This document shows, piece by piece, positions 12,401 to 29,700 of a stretch of DNA of 64,000 nucleotides (positions are counted from its first letter, which is position 1; every line of letters begins with the position of its first letter). The stretch covers positions 18,311,001-18,375,000 of the forward strand of contig NC_083385.1 in NCBI RefSeq assembly GCF_031755915.1. The letters run 5' to 3'. The DNA is from Ziziphus jujuba (Eukaryota; Streptophyta; Magnoliopsida; Rosales; Rhamnaceae). The notes beneath the pieces are model-generated. The model searched no databases. It was not told the origin of the DNA and saw only the letters and a list, made by a program, of their open reading frames with translations. A program made the translations under genes and the position numbers.

Positions 12401-14590
12401 GCTTAACAAGATATTTAAATAGATCTATTAAAAAAGTTTTATTCGAATAGCTACATTCTGATGTGATTAAAAAAATATAATAATAAATAGAGTCATTATA
12501 AATGCTATAATTAAGGACCATTTGATTGGTGTTAAAGTCTGTGGAAATATGAAATCTGGTGGAGATACAACTTCTATATGTTTGAGTGATTTTTGGAAAG
12601 TGGAAACTAGAAAATTTAGATCCATTAGGAAACCAATTTCCTTGATACGGCCTAATTGTCAATAACAACTGGTCATAGATCCTATATTTTGGATTTAAGG
12701 CTTGATAATAAAATTCTCCTTCCCAATCTATCGACCAAAAAAAAAAAGAATAATTCTCAAAAGTTAGAGAAAAGTGATCTAATAAAAATATGTATCATTC
12801 TAAATGCACTGGAAAATTAGTTTAGGGTACTTTTTAATGGTCTTAACCCTTGGTTCCTATAAACAATATTTCATAATCACATTTAAATCTTGAATTTTCC
12901 CAAATACAGCTGAACACTAATTTCCAAAAAACAATTTTCCTCAAAACTACACATGAACCATAGTTAGTTAAACACGAAACGGCAAAAATACATAAACAAT
13001 ATGTATGTATATAAATCAATTTATTTATTTAAAAATATGAAGAAAAAAATATATAAACGGAAAGTCTATAATTCAATCCGTACATATATAATACGTTATA
13101 AATTAAAAAATATAGAACAAAAAATACCGATGTTTATTAAATATTAAAATTAGTTATTTTTAATATATATGATAAAATCATAACTATTAGTGAGAAAATA
13201 ATAGTTTCATATATTTAAAAAATAAAAATAGTTATAATTAAAAGAATAAAATAAAAAAATAAAAAATATTTTTTTACACATATTATTTTATGCTGTCATA
13301 AAAGATTAAAAAAATAATAATAATAATTAAAATTATTTATTTGTTAAAAAAATGCATTTTTTTCACTTGTATAATACAGCAATACGTTTAAAATGTGTTC
13401 TAAAATTTTCCTTCAAAAATGCTTCTTTTTTTTATGTTTGAAATTGGTATAGAAAATAAGAGTTTTTTTTTTAAATATATGTATATACACGAATTATACG
13501 TGTACCATTCGTGAATTTATTAACTAGGCCACGATTAATATGAATTTATTTTTTTGGACATAAGCCTAATATGATTTTGTACCTGTATAAATGATGTCAA
13601 AAAGTATAATTAATTAACAAAATAAAAATAAAAAATAAGAAGAATCTTTTCCCAATAACGTCTCTAGACTAAAAAACTAATTATTTCAGAAAAAACATTA
13701 TAATTTTTCCGTAAAATTATATATATATATATATATATAAATTAACTTTTTCATAGAAATATAAACCGCCACCTCTTCATTCTAACAATTATCAATAATT
13801 TATCATTTCAGTATCTACAAGCGGAAAATGAGGCAGCATCCAGATAATTTACAAATCCTTTTCCAAATTAACGAAAAACAAATGAACAAATATTAATTAA
13901 TTAAATAACCAATATGTAGAAATACAAACTTCTAGATCCGCTCTGCTCATCTTTCTCTAAATTTTTTTTATCATATTTCATTGGACTAGGCATCTACTCC
14001 ACGTTCCTAATCCTTTATATCCTTTGCCATAGCGCATGCTCTCAGAGAAACCAAAGTAGCTTCCCAAACGTGTCTGTGTCTTGATGCATTGCAGGCAGAA
14101 AGTTTTATATATATAGACACCTTCAGCGTACGTAATATTGTTGCTTAATGAATTTCTGTGCCACACAAAGGTTGATGTGAATCTCTCATGCATATTATAT
14201 GGTTCCCACTTTCTCATTTGGACAGGCCAATATCTCTATTGGTTTGGTCTCAGCGAAGCAATGAATGAGAATGCTTGAGCAAGTTGTTAAGAGGCCGACT
14301 CCCATGGGCTTTACATAATATATCCTTTACTCTTTCTGTCATCTGTTTTTATCATGCAATATAAATAATTTCATTTTTCATGTCCATAATTTATATATAT
14401 ATATATATATAAAATTTTAATTATAGTGGATTTACACATGTACTATAAGATGATATAATTAATTTCTCTTCGAAAAGAGATTGATTATTTCATATGAATT
14501 ATTATATATTTAGAAATCTATGTGCACCCTGATGTGGATTTGCAAGTTTATTATAACATAAATATATAAATATATATATATATATATATA
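9421..14590. other. Intergenic sequence downstream of NEN4
   Basis: No coding gene could be supported in about 5 kb. It holds poly-A/T and (TA)n tracts (about 10435-10451, 13721-13739, 14394-14411, 14571-14590), a UTR-like block (11540-11850) and open frames without recognisable domains, including one on the minus strand at 13978-14217. Confidence 0.55.
11540..11850 (+). other. Orphan 5'-UTR-like block
   Basis: A stretch clearly less AT-rich than its surroundings. It starts with a (CT)n run (11541-11562), continues with CA/CT-rich sequence typical of plant 5' leaders, and ends at an ATG (11837) that opens only a five-codon frame. No downstream exon was found. It may be the relic of a promoter/leader whose gene was lost, or the first exon of a non-coding RNA. 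Confidence 0.3.
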
Positions 14591-14692
14591 TGAACAATGA
14601 TCGAGCATATTAATTGTATTTTATTTTTTATATGTATCCCAGAAAAACCAAGAAGACAAAAAACAGACAAAAGTTCATCAAATTCAAACCTT

Positions 14693-14728
<36 letters not shown>

Positions 14729-14829
14729 AATAATGATCGTGCATATTAATTGTACTTTATTTTATATATGTATGCCAGAAAATTCCAGAAGACAAAAAAC
14801 AGATAAAAGCTCATTAAATTCAAACCTTT
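14591..14829. repeat. Tandem duplication (103 bp x2) reaching into the NEN4 stop codon
   Basis: Units 14591-14693 and 14727-14829 both begin tga(a)caatgatcg or tgaataatgatcg and both end attcaaaccttt. They are separated by a (TA)n(TG)n tract. The right unit ends inside the last codons of NEN4, so the terminal AAAGGTTTGA is present twice. Confidence 0.85.
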
Positions 14830-15995
14830 CCCACACTTGCCCTCGCATAAGGAACTGATCTCTGATATCCATTAATGTTAACTGAATTTTGTGGGGATTT
14901 CCTGTTAATTGTTGTTTCTTCTCTGCACGCCAATTTTCCATTATTATTGCTTCTACTCCGTGTCATGATTGTCGTGGAAGATGAGGCTCGCCAGTCGGCG
15001 GTGTTCAACAACCTAGGGAGGCTAGATTCCTAATATACGCAGGGAATAAAATGTTGTTAATCAGGACACATATTGATTATTAATGGTTTAACTCATAATT
15101 AGAAGGAAATTGAAATAATTAATGTTCTGGAGAATTATGAAATATGTATACATACAAGAAATAGCACCGTTGCACAGTGCTTGAGAACCTCCAGATTCAT
15201 CCGAACATCATCAAGGCTTCTGTTAATTAATTTGATGAATTAGTTGAAAAAAAAATTAAATTAATTATAATTTGCTCAAATATATAATTAATGACATTAA
15301 CAAAAATGATAGATGAATGGAAATTCCATACCTATGTTTTTGCTGCCCAAGCTCAAAATAAGTAGCCAATGTTGCCATCTAATAATATATAAATTATGTA
15401 GCCAGGATATAGTTAGCTTCAAGTACAAGAAACCGTATTTTCATATCTATTGCTTGGAAATGAACTTGGAAGAGATCAAAATTTCCATATATAGATCATA
15501 TTAAACAAATTAATAATCATTTTGAATATATTCATTATTACTAACCTTCATATTACCGGCTCGTTTACCAAATTTATCAGACAGAACCCCTAAAGAATCA
15601 ATCATCCCAAGTGGTTCAGGGGCAGGTCTACCGATATCGGAGAAGGCTTCCTTAATCCTTACACAGTCGAATCTTTGAATGTTATGGCCTGCCCAAATCC
15701 TGCCGTTCAAAATGCTGAATATCTTATCAGCAACTCCTTCAAAAGAAGGTGCATTTTCAACACTCTCCCGAGTTATCCCATCGCATCGACGGGACCTTAA
15801 TCCCACGGCTGACAAGTCCTCTGGCCTTATCAGGGTGCTAAAGCTCTCCAACTCAACAAGCTTTCTTGGACAAACTACAATTGCACCGAATTCTAATACC
15901 CAGAACCTTTGTCCGGTTCTATTGGGTACTGTTGTTTCCAAGTCAAAGAACACAATCTCTGCATTGCTTTCTTTGCGTGAGGTAGAAGCCTCCAT
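14820..15995 (-). CDS. NEN4: NEN4-like DEDDh exonuclease-domain protein
   Basis: A predicted 3'-5' exonuclease of the NEN family. In Arabidopsis these proteins act downstream of NAC45/NAC86 in breaking down the nucleus of maturing sieve elements. Four exons on the minus strand join in frame: 15995-15546, 15378-15332, 15219-15156 and 15029-14820, giving 256 aa, close to the short NEN4 type and much shorter than NEN1/2. The catalytic set is complete: ExoI FFDLET (D18, E20), ExoII GHNIQRFD (D110) and ExoIII HRSLDDV (H165, D170). Exons 2-3 carry MATLATYFELGQQKHR and SLDDVRMNLEVLKHCATVLF, typical of the family. The C-terminal exon is Ser/Thr/Asn/Arg-rich and poorly conserved. The chosen start is the first in-frame ATG before EIVFFDLE. 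The stop TGA at 14820-14822 sits at a tandem-duplication edge, so the exact C-terminus is less certain; the GT of that last codon pair could also be a splice donor. Confidence 0.87.
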
Positions 15996-17674
15996 TGTTG
16001 TTGTTTGAAGTTTTATGATGTTTTCCCGTTTTGGGTTTTGGATTTCGGTAATTTTGTTCGTTGTTATTATCGGTTATAAAAGGGCGTGGAAGAAGCTCGG
16101 AAGGAATAGATTTCTTGGCCTGGGAGATTGATTTTCTTGTAGTTAAAGTCAATAGTTTAGGCATTGGCTGGAGGTGTCCTTAGCTTCTTGAGGATGTCTT
16201 ATACAAAGCAATTCCAGTTAGACAGGAATATTGTCTTAAAATAACATAAAGAATAGCTTTCCCTCTTGCTTTTTTATTGCTTTTCAAGAACAAAACTCGG
16301 GATTCAACCTTTTGCACAAGTTTTTATTTTCTTAGCTCAACATGTTGGAACGTCTGAAGCAAAGTGTTATTTGGGTCAACTTTCTTACCCATTAGGATAA
16401 CGTTACAAGATGTTGATGGAACATCTCAAATTCACCTATTATTCCTAGGTAAACGATTCCTCTCTTGACCCCAAATACCCTAATGGCTAACCTCGGGTGC
16501 AAAAATCACAAGGTCATAAAACAGCATTCATAAAAATCACAACCCATAAAAATAGTTGCAATTAATGAAACATTAACTAATACTTTTTATTACTAAATTA
16601 CAAAATTACAAATTTATTTAAAGTTGTATTATTAATTTTATTTTATTAATTAAAAAAATAAAAAAAATAAATATTAAAATTTACTTATATATAATGTGTT
16701 CAATACATATATGAATTTATGGACATCGAAAAAATAAAAATTAATATATCTAAGAGTATTGGAAATATAGAAAATTAAAAATGATTGTTAATAAAGTTTT
16801 TTTTATATTATTTTTTAAAAAGTAGTATTAGATTTATTATGTATATATATATATATTTAACTATCGTATGAAATTGTTATATTATCATATCATATTTTAT
16901 ATTATTGTAAATTTGTAATTATAATTATATGGTTTTACATATATATTTTAATTTTAGATTAACTAATGACTAAATTATTTTTATTTTATATGAAATAATT
17001 AATTTAAACAAAGTTATTTATTTAATTGCATAAATTTTATATAAACAGATCAATTTCGTATAAATGGATCAATTTTGTGTAAACGGATTAATTTTATATA
17101 AACGAATCGTACAGATCAAAATTAACCAATTTAATAAATGAATTATACAGAATATATCAGATTATCTGTTTATTCAATGGGTATGATCAGGTTAAAAATT
17201 TCTAACACAATTAATAAATGAATCAGATATAAATTGAACAATTTCAATACAATTAATAAATGGGTCGACACAAACACAATACACCGACACAAATTGTCAT
17301 CCCCACCCACCAAAACTTCATGAAAATCACTAAATCCCAAACATTGACTCTTCAGTGATAGTACAAAACAGAAAGGGGAAACAATCAAGAAAAAACTTTT
17401 GAAAAAAAAAATTAGTTCTAATTGATCATTTCAGAGAAACATGATCTTATAAGAAAAGTTTATCATACAAATTGTATGGAATAAATGCACCAATGCCAAT
17501 GTCAAAAACAATACAGATTAATGTCCTTTTTTGTTGCATGTATAAACAATTCGATACAGCACTTGAAAAGTTAATTTTATTTGTCGAACACATAACCATT
17601 AATCTACATTTAATTTTTACAAATACAAAATGGTGAAGTCCAGAAAAAGTACATCATAACTTTTTTCACTGAAA
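15996..17674. other. Intergenic region between PAT (3' end) and NEN4 (5' end)
   Basis: Both flanking genes are on the minus strand, so this interval holds the NEN4 promoter/5' UTR (next to 15996) and the PAT 3' UTR (next to 17674). Apart from the 19-bp repeat at 17038-17105 and AT-rich filler, nothing was recognised. Confidence 0.6.
17038..17105. repeat. Short tandem repeat, ~19 bp unit, about 3.5 copies
   Basis: Successive variants of tataaacggatcaattttg occur: tataaacagatcaatttcg, tataaatggatcaattttg, gtgtaaacggattaatttta, tataaacgaatcg. Confidence 0.75.
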
Positions 17675-22160
<4,486 letters not shown>

Positions 22161-22875
22161 TGAAAATGCGGAATCGGTTTCTGGGTTTTGGGAAGGTTGT
22201 ATTGCACCACAACCCAACCCAATTTTTTAAAGCGGAAGAACAACGTACTGGGGTTGGTGGGAAAAACAAAAGAGGGGGAAAGGGCGGGTTTGGTGAGGAA
22301 TTTTCTGACAGTGGACGGTGGGCTTGCATCTGAACCGTCGATCCACCGAACCGAACTGAGTGTTCGGAAGTTGATTGTGATGGACGGGGGAGATTACTGC
22401 TGGGGGTGGACTAGGACGAGTAGATGAGTCCATGTGAATCCAAGAAAGATGGGAAAATTAACGGCTGTGATTGATTCAGATTATTGCCGTGAGGAAGTGG
22501 TAGGTGAGGATATGGTGGAGTGGTGGTGGGTCAAGGCCTTGAGCCTGTGTTGCTGACTATTTTTTCTTGCTTCTTTCTTAGTTTCCCTAACGTCGAATTT
22601 ATTTTATTAAATCTTACGTAAAAAATAATGTGATACTATCTTATTGTTTTTAATTTAATTATGTTATTGTTTAAGATACAAGGATTTAATTTTAAATTAA
22701 TTATTGAATTGTTGTTGGAGGTCTAATAATTTTACTTGTTTGAACATTTACGATTATGAACTAAAAGATGTTGCATGTTTATATATTATGACCGAAGATG
22801 ATTTGATATTATAATTTCATCTTTTTTTTTTCTTTAAAAAAAATAAACAACCTTTTATTTTTATTTTTTAAATTA

Positions 22876-22912
<37 letters not shown>

Positions 22913-23264
22913 GGACAATTAATTTACAAGTTATATTTAAGAAACATATGACAAAAGATATTAAATTTTGAAATATGACAATTTATGCACCTTCAAGCCA
23001 AAATTTTGACACGCCTTTCAGACCAGATGTTGGTGTTCCAAATCCAATCGCGAAATGTTGGCCGATGTTTTTCTTTTAAATATTTAATTTGAAAGGGTAA
23101 GTTTTATATTATGCAAATAACCAAAAAAATGCATCCTTCTGCCTTCATAACATTTGTCTTAATTCAAATTTCCATGCTTTTATAATATTTTACAATGTAA
23201 TATTGTTGGGGATAACACTATAGCTACCAAAAATAAATAAATAAATAACACTATAGCTACCCCC

Positions 23265-23295
<31 letters not shown>

Positions 23296-23431
23296 ATCTA
23301 CTAACTCTTTGCAAGATATACTTTCAGTCAGGAAAAAAAAAAAAAAAAACGCAATAGATATATTATTATTTTTGTTTTATTTACTAGTATTAAAATTTTT
23401 ATATCTATTTTATATTGATATAAAAATAATG

Positions 23432-23527
23432 ATAAGTAATCTAATACAAACCAATAAATATATCTATATTATTCACCATATAAGTAATCTAATACAAACC
23501 AATAAATATATCTATATTATTCACCAT
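23432..23527. repeat. Perfect tandem duplication, 48 bp x2
   Basis: The block beginning ataagtaatctaatacaaac and ending ttattcaccat occurs twice back to back with no visible difference, so it is a recent event. Confidence 0.92.
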
Positions 23528-23725
23528 ATCATTTCATAAACAAATTTGATAAGTAATTTGGTGGTATTATTGATGGGCTAAATAATAAAATTTACGCCTA
23601 TAGCTATAGCATTATACTATTGCTAATCTCCCTCGGGGTATAATTGATTGCAAGAATGTCACAAAAGTGACCTTCAATACATCTCTTGGTTTTTACCATA
23701 TCCGAGACCAGGAGCACAATAACAT

Positions 23726-23890
23726 TGTTATCCCACTTTGGTATAAAAGATTTGAGAGAGAGAGATATTCATATAAAACTTATAAAATATATCTAACGGG
23801 TAGGCACTTTGAAGAATCTCTCTCTACAAAGAAGTCCAACTTGAAAAGGATCCGCATGGAATCATGGACCAAAAACCCGTTTTGAAAACG
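23726..23890. mobile_element. Possible retroelement LTR scrap
   Basis: The sequence tgttatcccactttggtata, then aaagatttgagagag, then cttataaaatatatctaacg resembles the start of plant LTRs of the TGTTA-TCCCACATCGG type with a TATA region and a terminal leader-like block. No matching second end or target duplication was found, so the call is weak. Confidence 0.25.
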
Positions 23891-24410
23891 GAATTGGAAA
23901 TGTTTAATGAGTGAGAGAGGAAGTACTTTGCAAAATAAGCAGCGGCACAAAGAAACAGAAAACAGAGAATAATGATGAAATAGGTTGTTAACTAGTTCAG
24001 TAAGCAGTAGTAGGTCTTGGGAGAACCGAACTTAATTCAGTAGAGACTTGAACGCTAATGAAGATTCCAGTGAAAACAAAATCCAAAAGCAACACAGATA
24101 AAAAAAAATAAAAATAAAATAAAATAAAAATAAAATAAAAAAAAACATATGAAAACAAGAATTTGGTTAAACAATATTTTATTAAAAGAAGTTCATTTTG
24201 GTAGTTAAAAGAAAAACATATCACCACGTAAATGGAGACGATAGACCCTCTTGTAAGTCCTAAAATGACCAGTAGGGCTAGATACCAATCTCCTTTAAAT
24301 TTGTCACACTAGTTCGGCATGCACTTAATATCCACGGATTTTAGTTGAATAATAAATATTCTAAATTCCCAAGCATAACAATTTCACCTCCATAAAAGGG
24401 CAGCAACCCA

Positions 24411-24673
24411 TGGAGGCACCATTGTTGCACTCAATGAAATAATCCCAAATAACAACAAATATAAATCCCATATAAACTTTCTAATGATTATTCATGACTA
24501 GTTCAAAAGGAAGGTTTCTGAAAGTTGTTCCAGGAAGGGAGGGAGGCAGGAAGACACCACTCTTGCACTCAATATTAATCCAAAAAAGCCAACAATATAT
24601 ATCCTACATAAACTTCCCATTGATTATCCATAACTAGTTCAAAAGGAAGGCTTCCAAAAGTTGTACTGGGGAG
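24411..24673. repeat. Tandem duplication, ~130 bp x2
   Basis: Units at about 24411-24534 and 24541-24673 share ttgcactcaat, cataaacttt/cataaacttcc, gattattcatgactagttca / gattatccataactagttca and aaaaggaagg followed by aaagttgt. Confidence 0.8.
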
Positions 24674-25605
24674 AGAGAGAGACAGTGTGTAGTTCAAATG
24701 GGCATGCTCATCAAACAGAGCACTTAATGTCATAGAGCAACAACATAAAACAATTTGTTTATATCGGGGCCACAAAAGATAAAACAACAAATCAAAATAT
24801 TATTGTTTCTGGTGCCAAAAAACTTTAGTGAATGGAAAGTAACGATCCTGGTTTTTTGACTTGTCAAGGCATGAATATTCGCACTCGTAAGAAGGGGATA
24901 TCAGGTGTTTGTTTTTCTTATTTCATCTTTTCTAGAGAATAAAGGTGGTAATTTGGAACCTTGAAAAACAATAGTTGGTTTGTTGGATGGATCACCATTT
25001 TACCATTAAACAATCCATCAACCATGAAGTTCAAGCAGTTGCATTGAACTTCATATTAGGTACTATTGATAACAGACAAGGTTATTACAGTTAAGGAAGG
25101 CACTCTCATTCTACACAAGCTACATTAAAATCAAGTCTACAAAACTAGAGCTTCGGGTACATTTTCTTCTACCGCCTTAAACAAAACTGCCTTTTCTTCC
25201 ACGATAAATATATTTTGCATAATAATCACTTTACAAATGTAAAAGGAAAATAATTGCCAAATTGAAATGGAAATCAGAACCAGCAAGACCTGAAGAAGCC
25301 AGCAAAATTTAAAATTCATATCGCAGTAGAAGAAGCAGCTATTCTATAATACCTTAGGTTCCAAGTCCAAAAAGCAAGTGCTTGAATACAACATAGCAGC
25401 ACTTAAGCTGATCAAATTACCACGAAGAAGCACGTCAATATCAGAATTAAATCATCAACAAAACTGGATTCTACAAAAACCTTCTATTTACTATCAAATA
25501 GTGTTTTTTTTTTTTTTTTTTTTCCCAAATGTGTGGCAAACAATGATGAATTAGCTTAAACTTATAAATTAATTGAAAAAAAAAATTGAAACAAAATAAA
25601 CTACC

Positions 25606-26769
25606 TCATATCCGAGTACAAGAAGAATCGAAATCATCAGGAGCAACCCGAGCAATCCAGTTACTGAGCGTCCTTTTAATATCCGAGTGATTAACATAAG
25701 CTAATTCATACATACTACACAAATTTACCACAATGGTTTCGTTCAAAGCCACTGTAGGAACCCTTTCGAGAGCATTTTCCAAAACCTTGATTGAATCCGA
25801 CAAATCCCGCAGATACATCAAGCAAAGAGCTTTGTTATTCAGAGCCACAACGTCGCTGTGATCCCTCTCAATGCACTTCTCGTACTCCCTCACCGCCGAT
25901 ACATAGTCTTTGCCCACCATGTAAACCAACGCCTTGTTTCTATTCACAAGGTTCATGAACTGGATCTCGTTCAAAGACCCCTCGTTCTTCTCGAACGAAA
26001 CCTCCATTAAACCCTCGACCCGATTGAACGAGCTCTTTGCACCTTCCAAATCCCCAATCTGCATCTGTATGTAACCCAGCTTCGAAACCAAAATTGGGTC
26101 CCCGGGATCTCGGCTAAGCAATTCCTTGATCAAGCTCAAACATACAGAGAATTCCTTGCTGTTTAGGTGAAGCCCAATAATGGAATTTACCACGAAAACC
26201 TCCCTCTTCTTCCACACGCTCACCGAGACACTCAGATCCGACCCAACATTCTCTTTCTCCTTCTCCTTCACCTTTGTCCGTACGAAATCGAGCAGAAAGT
26301 AGAAGCGGTCCAACCCATCTTGCCGATTGCCCAATTTGATCGGGATCAAAGCGTGGAGCCACCGGAGCGAGAAAGGGACCATGGACCCTACCCGGTTCGG
26401 GTAAACGTTCGGGTACGATTCGTAGTGGTAGTGAGAGCCGTCGAGGTCTTCGAGGGAGTCGAGCTCGGTAGAAGCTTCGGTGAAACGGCGTAGTTTGGTG
26501 AGGGCGAGGACGTTGTAGGAGAGGTAGGTGAGGTGGTCGTGGGGCTTTTGGAGGAGAGAGAGAGATCGGGCGCGGGCGACCTTGTCGATGACGGACCTCC
26601 ATGAACCGCGACTGGCTAGGTCCTGGAGAGAAGCGAGCTCGTGGGTCAGATCGTTGAGAGAGCCGAACTGGTCCCTTAACGGATCGGTGGAGAGCGTGAT
26701 GGTTTCGAGGTCCGGTGGGGTTAGGTTTTCGGGGGACCGAGTCTGCGAATCGGGTGAGTCGGAACTCAT
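25606..26769 (-). CDS. Trafficking protein particle complex subunit 12 homologue (TPR protein)
   Basis: A single-exon gene of 387 aa. TRAPPC12 is a subunit of the TRAPPIII tethering complex (Rab activation in ER-Golgi and autophagy traffic) in animals; plants have shorter homologues with the TPR half only. Visible family signatures are SYNVLALTKLRRFTEASTEL (~84-103), then the diagnostic YPNVYPNRVGSMVPFSLRWL (~119-138). Helical TPR-like repeats follow (~200-370), including KLGYIQMQIGDLEGAKSSFN, YVSAVREYEKCIERDHSDVV and ALNNKALCLMYLRDLSDSIK. The C-terminus contains ETIVVNLCSMYELAYV, matching the end of animal TRAPPC12. The N-terminal ~30 residues are Pro/Ser/Thr-rich and acidic. The start is the first ATG of the frame, with a stop upstream. 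Open frames on the opposite strand (26167-26493, 26528-26818) and in another minus frame (26114-26602) are shadows of this GC-rich exon. Function in plants is inferred from homology. Confidence 0.88.
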   Translation of the reverse strand: MSSDSPDSQTRSPENLTPPDLETITLSTDPLRDQFGSLNDLTHELASLQDLASRGSWRSVIDKVARARSLSLLQKPHDHLTYLSYNVLALTKLRRFTEASTELDSLEDLDGSHYHYESYPNVYPNRVGSMVPFSLRWLHALIPIKLGNRQDGLDRFYFLLDFVRTKVKEKEKENVGSDLSVSVSVWKKREVFVVNSIIGLHLNSKEFSVCLSLIKELLSRDPGDPILVSKLGYIQMQIGDLEGAKSSFNRVEGLMEVSFEKNEGSLNEIQFMNLVNRNKALVYMVGKDYVSAVREYEKCIERDHSDVVALNNKALCLMYLRDLSDSIKVLENALERVPTVALNETIVVNLCSMYELAYVNHSDIKRTLSNWIARVAPDDFDSSCTRI

Positions 26770-29700
26770 TTTCTTAACTCGCCGGAGGTTCAGAGGCCGT
26801 CGTCGTATGGGTTTGTAAGGATTGCCTGCAAATACGATGATTTTACTTGCAAGACGGATTACACTTCATCTAGTGTACTGTTCATCTTGTGGGTCCATGT
26901 GCAGATCATCTAACGGCTTGGATTATATATTATAAAATCGATTTTTTTTTTTTTTTACACTCGGAAACATGTATATATTTTTTTTTCCTTCTATAAAAAT
27001 GAACATTTTTTTGGCAAATAGTTTTTTAGGATTTTTTTAAGATAAAACATATTTTTGGCAAATAAAATGAACAAAGTAAAATGAACAAGTACAAATAAAC
27101 ATTTTTTAGGATAAAACAATTTGATCACTAATCCTCTTTTCGTTTTTCTTCAATGTTTATTTGTACTTGTTTATTTTACTTTGTTCAATGTATATATCTA
27201 TATATATATTTCTGATTCAAATTTTTATTGAAAAAATAGTTTTTTATCATTCGTTTAATTGAACATCTATGAATTGGATTGGAAAAAGAAAAAAGAAGAA
27301 GAAAGAAGTGAGATCATAATATTCCCTAATATCTCATTATATATTGACAGAGCAATATATCATTTAGGGTTAAATAACTATTATACGTTTTGCATTTTAT
27401 ATTCTAAATTTTAGAAAATGTTATATTGTCTCTATCACTCTGGTCCAATTTTTTTAATTTTATCTTATAAACTTTGCAAAATTAAACACATAAACCAGTT
27501 AAAAATGAAAAAATAATAATAAAATAAAAAATAATTTTCAAAAAAAGTGATATTTATTGTACATGATTAATTTCATGAAATTTATTGATTGAAAAAGCAT
27601 AATTCAACTAAAGTGACCCAAAAATAGTAAATAAATTGAAATCTGCAGTTTATAACAACTAATATATATATATATATATAATCTTTTTGTACAATCTTAT
27701 TAAAATCATGTACAGTATTGTTTGGTAGGAAAAAAGTGTGAAAAGGTGGAAGAATAGAAAAAATGAAAAAATAAAATATGTACTAATATCGTGCAGATTA
27801 TCTGCATATAAACTGCATCAAAAGTAGATGTTTTTGAAAAAAAAAAATATAAGTTTTTGGTGCAGTCTGCACATAAATGATTTGCATCGTAGAATTACTC
27901 TATATTTGTGTGTATATGTATGTATATATATATATATATATTTATATATCTTATTTGATGCCGAAGAGAAAAAGATAAGGTTGGTTTGGAAAGTGTAAAA
28001 TTAAAAAGGAAATTGATTTCCATAATTTAATTTTTTTGGAATTAATTTTTTGATAATTAATTTATCTCTTGCTATGTTTAATAAGTAATAAAAAAATTAG
28101 AATTTGTAAGTAATTAAATTTAATATTGTATAATAAATTAAGAACAAATAAATATTTTTAAAAAATTCAAAAATTATTTCTCAAATTTTCAAAATAATAC
28201 TTTTAACAATAAATAATTTTTCTACATATTTTTCCATATTGATAGAAATCTAATTATTTTAATCCAGACTTTTCTGATTCACAATAGATATCCAAACGAA
28301 AAAATATTATCACTTTTTCAAAAAAATTAGATTACCACTAATTTTACCATATGTAAACAAGCCATAAAAAAAAAAAAAAATGATCGAGGTTCTTTTGAAT
28401 CCGTTGAACTACTCTTTCAAAAAATAATTGCATAATATTTACCAATATTTTCAATTAAGATAAAGAATGATCATAAGATAGAAAAAGAAATTATCCCACA
28501 TCAATTAAGAGAAAAAAAATGAATTTTTGGAAATATAAAATAAAGCATTTATTTCATGTTGGGAAAATAAAAAATTTATAGGTGGCTTCTCTATTTTATG
28601 TTCAAGCTTTTTTTGTCATTTGAAAAGATCTCAACATTTATTATATCCTTCTACATTAAAATATTTCTTTTTAATTTTAATTTAAGTTGTTCTTTGTTAT
28701 AGAGCAAACCTTCTACCATCTATAATTTAGTTATTATTTTCTAATTTTTGTGCTGACCTTTAAGTAATGGGTTTTAAATATTTAATTTTCTAGTTTTTTT
28801 TTTAATCGATTAAAATCCTTTAATTATTAAAGTATTAGAATATTTAAATTAAAACTTTGAAATTGTTTGTTTTTCTTGCAATTCAATAATCTCTATATTC
28901 TACCTTTAAAATTGTTTGTTTTCTAGAATGCAATATAATCGTGTGATTTTTATTATTGTTATTATTATTATCTACTATTTCTTTCAATTAGGAAAGTGTC
29001 AAGCCCGCACACTTAAAATGTCTAATGTTGGAAATTACTTCCGACACATAAGCAATCTTGATTATATAAATTGACATTCTTATTAACTTCTTAATTCAAA
29101 CAAAAATTACATAAGCAAGTTTGTTTATTTGTATTAACATTTTTATTAACTTCTTAATACAAATTAATATGACATGATTTGTAACTATGAAATAATAATT
29201 TAACCATAAGAAAAATAAAAAATTTCCCTTGCTCATTTTGAGTTCTATTTTCTTTCACAATTTTCAATTTTTATTTTAGAACTGTTTCATTCTCTTATCT
29301 ATTCCATGTCAAGCAAGCGTTTAAGATAAATGAATGAAGTATTTACTTGCAACTGAAGACGAATAAAGGCCTTCCATGAAAGCCATAGAGAGTCTTCATA
29401 ACGCATCCCAGCAGAGCAAATTTACCAGAAAAAAAGGAAAAAAGAAAAAAAAAATAAAAATAATAGAGTTGAGCAATTTCTACTTCGTAACAAATTGCTA
29501 TGGTCACGAGTCCCAAGCCCACTTATTTCTTTTGCCGGAGAAAATGAGTTCATTGAATCAAAAATGTCAAGGCCCAAAATCAGGAGATAGGGAGTCCTGA
29601 TTGATACAAATATAAAGTCTTGGGACACAAAAAATGGATCAAAAGGCCCACTTAAAAACAATACCAAAGCTGGGGCAAATTTTCAGTACTTCCGGAATAC

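Larger units (their letters stand above)
22161..25605. other. Intergenic region between TRAPPC12-like 3' end and PAT 5' end
   Basis: The first ~400 bp next to 22161 is relatively GC-rich and should hold the PAT promoter and 5' leader; overlapping open frames there on both strands (22014-22433) are composition effects. The rest is AT-rich with a 48-bp perfect tandem repeat (23432-23527), an LTR-like scrap near 23.7 kb, a ~130-bp tandem duplication (24411-24673), and presumably the TRAPPC12-like 3' UTR near 25.5 kb. No further gene was supported. Confidence 0.55.

Noticed and set aside
13978..14217. 79-codon minus-strand frame downstream of NEN4
   Set aside because: Considered as a further NEN exon, but it does not resemble the long-form NEN C-terminus and the short NEN4 form is already complete.
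25137..25319. 60-codon minus-strand frame 3' of TRAPPC12
   Set aside because: Hydrophobic low-complexity frame with no family match; most likely 3' UTR or intergenic.
26114..26818. Other-frame and opposite-strand open frames over the TRAPPC12-like gene
   Set aside because: Shadows of the real 387-aa frame.
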